The notes beneath the pieces were generated by a model, which saw nothing but the letters and a program-made list of their open reading frames with translations, had not been told where the DNA came from and searched no databases. The position numbers were made by a program, and so were the translations under genes. A stretch of DNA of 64,000 bases from Trissonchulus latispiculum (taxonomy: Eukaryota; Nematoda; Enoplea; Enoplida; Ironidae), in contig JASAND010006790.1 in NCBI GenBank assembly GCA_030248195.1, positions 1 to 64,000 of the forward strand, written 5' to 3'. Of the stretch, positions 56,760-64,000 are shown one piece after another (the first letter of the stretch is position 1; every line of letters starts with the position of its first letter).

Positions 56760-57845
56760 GGGGTTAGCCCCTCAACCCCCCCCCCCCCAAAGGAAACAAA
56801 ATGATTGTCATGTTGCTAACACATATGTCAAATTTGGATTCTGCGTCCCCAAAAACCCTCTGGCCTCTAGGCCAGGTTTTCCTCAAATTCTGGGATTTTA
56901 TAAATAAAGCGTTTCCCCAGGTGTTCGGAACCATGGAGGTGGAGGGTCGCCAGATCAGAATTGGTTGGTCGGACAATAAAACTGACCTCAAATTTGAATC
57001 CCTTATAAATAATTTTTGTTGAGATCCGCCTTCAAATAAATTTTCCCACGGGCTCAACTCCCGAAAACCGGGTTCGGCGCCATAGAGGCCTAGGATTGAG
57101 AGCTACCATAAAATTTGTAAAATTTTCACTGAAACCGCCACTCTCAAAAGCCCCAAGTGTTTTAGTTGCATTTAAAGCCAAGCCCGGCTTATTTTATCCA
57201 TTTTTGACGAAGTTGAAAAATTTGACTTGAAAGACTTGAAAGACTCCCAGACTTGAAAAACATGGTGACCATACCCATAGGTGTAAGGTGGGGGGTTGGG
57301 GGGTAGCCCCCCCAAGCCTTTTTTCAACCCTCCCCCAAAACTTTTTGGGGGGGGACGTCCCCCCCCCCAACTGGGGGGGGGGGGTAGTCGCGCCGAGGGC
57401 GCGAAAAATGGCCAAAAATTGGGTATTTTTAGGGTAAATTTTCAAAAAATTTTCAAAAATGTCGAAATTTTTGGCTTGAACTGTTTATTATTATGAGAAA
57501 TACACGTTTTTAACTGTATTATGGATCTTATGACTCAATATTGACCTTATTTTGGACTTGGAAACATGTTGGCAATCAAGTTTTCGAGTTTAAAACCACT
57601 GTCTAATGTTAAAATTACTTTATGGTTAGATGTTTTTCATCATTAGAAACGGCTGAAAATACGATTTTTGGCATAAAAAATGAAAAATTTTTTTGGGGGA
57701 GGGTTGGGGGGGGGGGTCCTGGGGGGGTTGGGGGGGGGGTCGCCAGAGGGAGCCCCCCCAGAAAATGTTGGGGGGGAGCCTCCCCCACCCCAAATCTCCG
57801 TTACACCTACCTGAACGGGAGGTCAAATAATTTCACTGACCCTTG
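56760..57845. repeat. Dispersed long repeat, copy 2
   Basis: Near-identical to 37.05-38.28 kb, same orientation, about 19.7 kb away. It lacks a 110-bp segment present in copy 1 at 37430-37545. G-run lengths differ. Confidence 0.85.
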
Positions 57846-57857
57846 TGGGCACCTTGC

Positions 57858-58276
57858 CAGACTGGCTTATCCCTTGGCAATTTTTTATGGGGGGGGGCTT
57901 CATGGGGGGCCCCCCATCGATGGGGGGGGGGCTCACCCAAAATGGGGGGGGGGCATATTTTAGAAATTTTTTTCGAATTTTTGTGGGTTTTTTGCGTACT
58001 AACTGCTAAAAATCGCTAAAAAATGACTAATTTTAGGTGTTTTTTAAGCTAAAATAGCGAAAATTTAGTCAAAAATCCGGCGAAGCCGGAAAATTTTTTG
58101 AGAATTTAGGGTAAAAATGGTAAAATTTGGCAATTTTTGGGGTTATGGGGGGGGGAGGTCGGGATTTATGGGGGGGGGCTTTTCATGGGGGGGGGCTCCT
58201 CGAATGGGGGGGGGAGGTCGCCGAATGGGGGGCGGCCCCCCCCCACCCCCCCCCCACTAGGGATAAGCCAGCCAGA
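57858..58276. mobile_element. Poly-G inverted-repeat element
   Basis: Ends CTGGCTTATCCCT and (inverted) CTGGCTTATCCCTAGTGG with CCAGA on both outer sides. G-runs throughout; non-coding. Confidence 0.55.
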
Positions 58277-60090
58277 TTTCGGCCGTTAAAGCCAGTAGGA
58301 CTAAGTTTTGTGACAAAACCCAGTCAAATTTTATTGATATTTAAGTAAAACTAGTAATTTTCTCAAAAAATTTCGAGCCTTCGGCTCGAATGTGATAGAA
58401 ATTTACTTGTATTTCGAGACTGTCCAGTTAGGTGGTTGTATACACCTATAGTTACATTCTGTAACTTAGTACGCATATGTTTCATTTATAATTAATTTTT
58501 AACAAAGCAAACAACAGCACGCATCCTAAAAATTAGCGAAATTTTGAAGGCCTGAATTTTTTGGACGATGGCCTAAAGAATTTCGGCCGTTGAGTCCATT
58601 TGGTCTAAAGGTAGGCGACGATGTCAAAAATTATGGGAGAGGTGGTTAATGGGACCAATTTGTGGGAATACGGCCTAAGGAGTCTATTTGAGGAATCTGC
58701 ATAATTTTTTGAGGGTTTAAAAATGGTTGGAAGGTAACCGTCCTTCCTTCCTCTTTGTACATCTATGATCATACTTTCTCATTCTCACCTAGCCGAATCC
58801 TACCTCTAGCTTCTCCTCTAACAAATATATATATTTTTTTTGTTTTTTTATCAACATCGTTTTTGTTCTCTCTCTTTTTTTTTTATTGGGTGTATATATG
58901 GGGAAGCGAGGGGGGGGGGGATGGGGGGGGAGTGGGGGTCGTTATTGTCGTCAGTTGGAGCTCAGTGGGGTGTGTAGGGAATGCTTTTTATGTGTGTTAT
59001 CGAGTTGCGTGGGGGGTAAAAAAAGTCGCCAGCCTTTTTGGGGTTTGGTGGGCCGCAGGGGGTTGGTTGGGGGAAAGTCAGCTGCATCGATCAACAAAAG
59101 GACTACGAACCAACAAGAGATGAAATTATATATGTGTAAAGCAACAAGTGGTATCAGTTATATGGTGAGGAATGGGAGAGAGGGGGGGAGGATGGGTGGG
59201 GAGATGAGGTGGGCAGTAGGGCCAAGTGGGTTTAAGAGGGGGTGAAAAGAAATAGTATAATATATGGTGGGGGCGTAGAGGGGGTAAAAGGGTGGGCAGT
59301 TGGGCGTCAAGTGGGTGGGGGTGGTTAGTGCATATATATATATATATATATAATATATATGTGTATATATATATAGGTAAAAAGGCGTCTGCGCGGCCCC
59401 CTGGAGACCGTGTTGGCCTGGTGCCAGCTAATTAGAGGTCCGGGAGTGGTAAAAAGGTTACCATCGTAAACAACTCGAGTAGTACTACAAGTACCACCAT
59501 ACTTTTGGTTCGAATTCGAAACTTCGAATTTTTGCACTAGGCGATAGTTACCGTGCGTTTGTTTTTTTTTCTCGGTGAATAACGCTTATTGGAAATGCAT
59601 TTTACGGCGAAGTGTTGGAACGATGTGGGCATTTTGGCACCATACTACTATTATATGTTGGTAGACAGGATCCCCCCATGCTACCTTTTTTTGGTCATTT
59701 TGGCACCTGGCCAATTTTGGCTCTGTGCCAAGGTCCCAAAGTCGGACTTTCGCTATTTTTCGCAAATTTTGGTCACACTTTTCTAGAACTGGGTAGAAGC
59801 TGGAGAGGTCTAGTATCTTTTGTTGAAAACTACCAGTAGGGGTGCATAAAGTAACGAGGGGGATTTTTTAATTTTGCTCCCTAGCTTTCAGGAGATGGGC
59901 CCAAAGTTTGCATTTTTTTGGCCTGTTTTGGCGAAAAGTTTCTAAGTCCCACTTTTACTAGAAATGGCCTAAAAGTCACTAAAAATGGCGTTTTTCGGCC
60001 TTGGGGTGGGACCCATATATAGTAAATCGGGGTCGCTGAAAACGATGAGCATACTGCTGAGGTCGGTGGATGTGACCCCTGACCCACAGC
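58277..60090. other. Low-complexity region without a gene
   Basis: G-rich stretches (58900-59320), a (TA)n tract (59332-59375) and unstructured AT-rich text. Frames here are open because of base composition. Nothing recognised. Confidence 0.5.
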
Positions 60091-60097
60091 GCCCACC

Positions 60098-61740
60098 CAC
60101 AGTGGGTCCGGTGTGGGTCAAAAATGAAAGTCTTCAAAAGTGGTCAAGTTTGGTATCAAACGAAAGCCCTTGGCGAGGCGATCAACTTTTGTCATTATGC
60201 CACCCACAAAAAGTGGCCCCACCGACCTGTGGGTGGGTGCCCCACCCACAGTGGGTCCGGTGTGGGTCAAAAATGAAAGTCTTCAAAAGTGGTCAAGTTT
60301 GGTATCAAATGAAAGCCCTTGGCGAGGCGATCAACTTTTGTCATTATGCCACCCACAAAAAGTGGCTCCACCGACCAGTGGGTGGGTGCCCCACCCACAG
60401 TGGGTCCGGTGTGGGTCAAAAATGAAAGTCTTCAAAAGTGGTCAAGTTTGGTATCAAACGAAAGCCCTTGGCGAGGCGATCAACTTTTGTCATTATGCCA
60501 CCCACAAAAAGTGGCCCCACCGACCTGTGGGTGGGTGCCCCACCCACAGTGGGTCCGGTGTGGGTCAAAAATGAAAGTCTTCAAAAGTGGTCAAGTTTGG
60601 TATCAAACGAAAGCCCTTGGCGAGGCGATCAACTTTTGTCATTATGCCACCCACAAAAAGTGGCCCCACCGACCTGTGGGTGGGTGCCCCACCCACAGTG
60701 GGTCCGGTGTGGGTCAAAAATGAAAGTCTTCAAAAGTGGTCAAGTTTGGTATCAAATGAAAGCCCTTGGCGAGGCGATCAACTTTTGTCATTATGCCACC
60801 CACAAAAAGTGGCTCCACCGACCAGTGGGTGGGTGCCCCACCCACAGTGGGTCCGGTGTGGGTCAAAAATGAAAGTCTTCAAAAGTGGTCAAGTTTGAAA
60901 GCCCTTGGCGAGGCGATCAACTTTTGTCATTATGCCACCCACAAAAAGTGGCTCCACCGACCAGTGGGTGGGTGCCCCACCCACAGTGGGTCCGGTGTGG
61001 GTCAAAAATGAAAGTCTTCAAAAGTGGTCAAGTTTGGTATCAAACGAAAGCCCTTGGCGAGGCGATCAACTTTTGTCATTATGCCACCCACAAAAAGTGG
61101 CCCCACCGACCTGTGGGTGGGTGCCCCACCCACAGTGGGTCCGGTGTGGGTCAAAAATGAAAGTCTTCAAAAGTGGTCAAGTTTGGTATCAAATGAAAGC
61201 CCTTGGCGAGGCGATCAACTTTTGTCATTATGCCACCCACAAAAAGTGGCTCCACCGACCAGTGGGTGGGTGCCCCACCCACAGTGGGTCCGGTGTGGGT
61301 CAAAAATGAAAGTCTTCAAAAGTGGTCAAGTTTGGTATCAAACGAAAGCCCTTGGCGAGGCGATCAACTTTTGTCATTATGCCACCCACAAAAAGTGGCC
61401 CCACCGACCTGTGGGTGGGTGCCCCACCCCCAGTGGGTCCGGTGGGGCTCAAAAAATGAAAGTCTTCAAAAGTGGTCAAGTTTGGTATCAAATGAAAGCC
61501 CTTGGCGAGGCGATCAACTTTTGTCATTATGCCACCCACAAAAAGTGGCCCCACCGACCTGTGGGTGGGTGCCCCACCCACAGTGGGTCCTGTGTTGGTC
61601 AAAAATGAAAGTCGTCAAAAGTGGTCAAGTTTGGTGTCAAATGAAAGCCCTTGGCGAGGCTATCAAGTTTTGTCATTATACCAGCCACAAAAAGTGGCTC
61701 CACCGACCTGTGGGTGGGTGGCCGGCGTGGGTCAAAAATT
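60098..61740. repeat. 149-bp satellite array, about 11 copies
   Basis: Monomer from CAGTGGGTCCGGTGTGGG to GTGCCCCACC, repeating every 149 bp near 60099, 60250, 60399, 60548, 60697 and 60846. One monomer has a 10-bp deletion at about 60896. Two variants differ together at three sites (AAAC/AAAT, GGCC/GGCT, ACCTG/ACCAG). The last two copies (from about 61440) are more diverged. Because 149 is not a multiple of 3, the overlapping frames across it are repeat artefacts. Confidence 0.95.
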
Positions 61741-61883
61741 AAAGTCTTCAAAAATGGTCATGTTTGATATTAAACGAAAGCCCATTTGCTCACATTTGCC
61801 CTGTCTATTGCATTGTTCAAGCTCCTTATCTGCGTTAGCGCACTGCTGGAAAGGGAACCTTTAAAATGACAGAAGGACAAGAA

Positions 61884-62613
61884 ACAAAAATGCTCCTCTG
61901 GAGCATGAAAAAAGTAATATGGGTGATGGTGAGGTTGCAAAAGTAAGAGAGGACTAGTCTTTAAAATGCTTAATATGGGGCTAGGTTCAAAAATAGAAGA
62001 GGACTAGGTTGTGAGCGAATTAATATGGGCACAGCTTCGCCGAACAACCCATATTCGCGGTTTATAAATGTATATCAGTATGCATATCCATCCACGCTAC
62101 GTTTAGTTTATAGTTAGTCAAACTTTTCTTCGAGAAAAGTCTTATTCATTTATACGGAAAATTTATATTTCAAGAATAATCTTAGGATTCTGACCTTCTA
62201 TTTCCTCCCTGCTTCAACCAATAGCTTTAGCCTCATGCCCTTAGATCTGTTCTCGTCGCTTGCCGCAGTTCAACCCGACCAAATGATGATAATTTACGCA
62301 CATACGTATTCCTAGCTAGTCTAACAGAGTACGTATATGCAAACAACTGTATTCAATGAGTACGTATTCAATTTCTTATTACTGACTTAAATTGATAGCT
62401 CTGTATGCGACAAAAGCTAAGAGGAAGCGTGAAATCCCGCGAATATGGGTTGTTCGGCGAAGCTGTGCCCATATTAATTCGCTCACAACCTAGTCCTCTT
62501 CTATTTTTGAACCTAGCCCCATATTAAGCATTTTAAAGACTAGTCCTCTCTTGATTTTGCAACCTCACCACAACCCATATTACTTTTTTCATGCTCCAGA
62601 GGAGCATTTTTGT
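61884..62613. mobile_element. Foldback element with ~175-bp inverted ends
   Basis: Left arm ACAAAAATGCTCCTCTGGAG to about 62058 (CCCATATTCGCGG). Right arm from CCGCGAATATGGGTTG at about 62437 to 62613. Arms are nearly complementary; the middle is non-coding AT-rich. No clear target duplication. Confidence 0.8.
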
Positions 62614-63573
62614 ATATATATATATATATATATATTCGAGCACATTTTCGATGAATAAATGTCATCTATATATATTTTTACATTATATTTACGAATTTTG
62701 ATGAATAATTTAATCGAATGTATGTTGACTTTTAAAGGAGATTTACTGCCAAATAAAATTTAATTTCTTAATTAGTTAAGCTGAATTTTCAATTAAGCCT
62801 AAATAAGTAGATAGAAACTGATTCCACGAAATTTTTGCGAGCACCAAAAATTGCTCTTACAGCTTTCGGCAAAATAAGTCAGAAACTTGTTTAGTTTTAT
62901 CTGGCTTGTCTGATAGTTTTTTTAGTCATAATCAAAAAGTTCATTAACTTTACTAGAGCTCCAGGAAAAGTTGCAACATTTTCAAAATATATACAAATTT
63001 AAAAAAGCAATGATGCCATTTACATTTTTAGAAAACAAAAGATATCTACTACCATTTTAGTTTCCTTTTATTCTTTCTGCATTTCAGACAAAATTAAAAT
63101 AATTTTTTTGAAAATTACTGTTCTTGTACAAATTCCGTGTTGTAAAATCTAATCTGGTTACGAACCTATAACATCTCAACATCAGCTACAAAATTGGACT
63201 TGTTTAGAACATCGGCGTTTAATTCCTTCGCTTGTAATTATATCTCAGTATAATTACTTTGTAATTGGAATTTTTTGATTAAAATACAAATGTTTTCTGC
63301 CTGGTTGCAATATATAAATTTTCGTCCATTAAGCGTATAAGCCAAAAGTAATTTTCACAAGTTTCAAAGAAAGTAGATTTGCACAATTTCTCCAAGTTGA
63401 ATTAAGCGAATTTTCTTCTTTTTGGCTAGCTTCATCAGGGTTTTTTAATTTTAATTTTTAAAAACAATAGACATTATTATTACAAATTCTAAACATTCTA
63501 AGTAAAGCAATAGCGCCGCAGGCGAAAAATTTTGAATAAATCATATTCTGTTTATATAATAAATATGGTCTAA
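62614..63573. other. AT-rich stretch, nothing recognised
   Basis: Starts with (TA)n at 62614-62634. No coding or repeat signal beyond composition. Confidence 0.5.
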
Positions 63574-64000
63574 TATCTTATAAAGATATGGTCACCTAGT
63601 TTGCTTAAAGACATTGACGCTGTGGAGGGAGTACAGCGTGCATTTACAAAACGACTGTATGGCCTTGAAAATTTTACTTACAAGGAAAGACTTAAACGTT
63701 GCAACCTACAATCATTGGAAATGAGAAGGTTAATGTATGATTTATATTTGATGCATAGTATAGTGTATAATGCCTTTGATTGTTCTTTTGATGATTATTT
63801 TACATATTCGCCTGACGCAGGGACAAGGGGCCATAATAGTTTGTCTATTAGACCTAAGCGATATAAAAAGTCTAGAGCTAGCCATTTCTTTTTCTATAGA
63901 ATTTGCAATGTTTGGAACTGTTTACCGGACAGTATTGTTACCTGTTCCTCTCTGAGCACATTTAAGTCGAAATTGTTAAAGCATGAAGCTCAGCTGCACA
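63574..64000 (+). mobile_element. LINE (non-LTR retrotransposon) ORF2 C-terminal part, continues past the window
   Basis: Open frame from 63574 to the end: WSPSLLKDIDAVEGVQRAFT, LYGLENFTYKERLKRCNLQS, LEMRRLMYDLYLMHSIVYN, RASHFFFYRICNVWNCLPDS, LSTFKSKLLKHE. This is the familiar region downstream of the RT domain in many LINE clades (vqR.fT...Y..RL..l.L..LE.RR...R..fF..R....WN.LP....s...FK..L). No RT core is present, so the copy is 5'-truncated at about 63570, as LINEs usually are. Confidence 0.75.

Noticed and set aside
58755..59245. A secreted or membrane protein at 58.76 kb
   Set aside because: Frame openness follows from G-rich low-complexity DNA; no homologous domain or splice context.
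60140..61864. A ladder of overlapping 80-190 residue frames
   Set aside because: They are successive frames of the 149-bp satellite, whose length is not a multiple of three. No gene.

Overview
This window is nuclear DNA from an animal, most likely an early-branching marine invertebrate. A sponge is my best guess, but nothing here fixes the phylum. The evidence is two multi-exon genes with GT/AG introns, one of them merlin (NF2), an animal tumour-suppressor family, plus a very heavy load of eukaryotic transposons. Both gene models were assembled by hand from splice sites and reading-frame phase, and every exon junction keeps frame.

Layout. (1) 0.26-9.84 kb, + strand: an 11-exon ammonium transporter (561 aa). 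Its introns hold a TTAGGC-type satellite (3.9-5.4 kb) and a 1.17-kb foldback element (7.0-8.2 kb). (2) 10.40-32.60 kb, - strand: a 16-exon merlin gene (712 aa), tail-to-tail with the transporter. Its introns hold a 1.1-kb hAT-type element, a broken Penelope-like retroelement, several minisatellites and, in intron 2 (23.8-30.7 kb), the remains of a DNA virus or Polinton-like element. That element has a C2H2 zinc-finger protein on the + strand, and on the - strand an adenovirus-type cysteine protease, a two-repeat TATA-binding-protein-like protein and a small unknown ORF cut by a hAT MITE. (3) 32.6-38.5 kb: nested MITEs and foldback elements with poly-G/poly-C ends. (4) 38.9-45.9 kb: about 6-7 kb with no convincing gene but an extraordinary density of short, near-perfect hairpins. 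It includes a ~33-bp tandem hairpin array with compensatory changes and is interrupted by a TTAA-flanked element. (5) 47.8-55.6 kb: a Ty3/Gypsy-class LTR element with a 5' LTR, a tRNA-Gln-type primer binding site and one very long open frame in the order gag - membrane glycoprotein - protease - RT - RNase H - integrase. It is cut off inside integrase. (6) 55.6-62.6 kb: poly-G repeats, a second copy of a 37-38 kb repeat, a 149-bp satellite and a foldback element. (7) 63.57-64.0 kb: the 3' part of a LINE reverse-transcriptase ORF running off the window.

The most unusual items are the envelope-like domain placed between gag and pol in one frame, the TBP-like protein sitting beside an adenain-type protease, and the hairpin field at 39-46 kb. 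The two host genes are not functionally linked. They share only a convergent 3' boundary.
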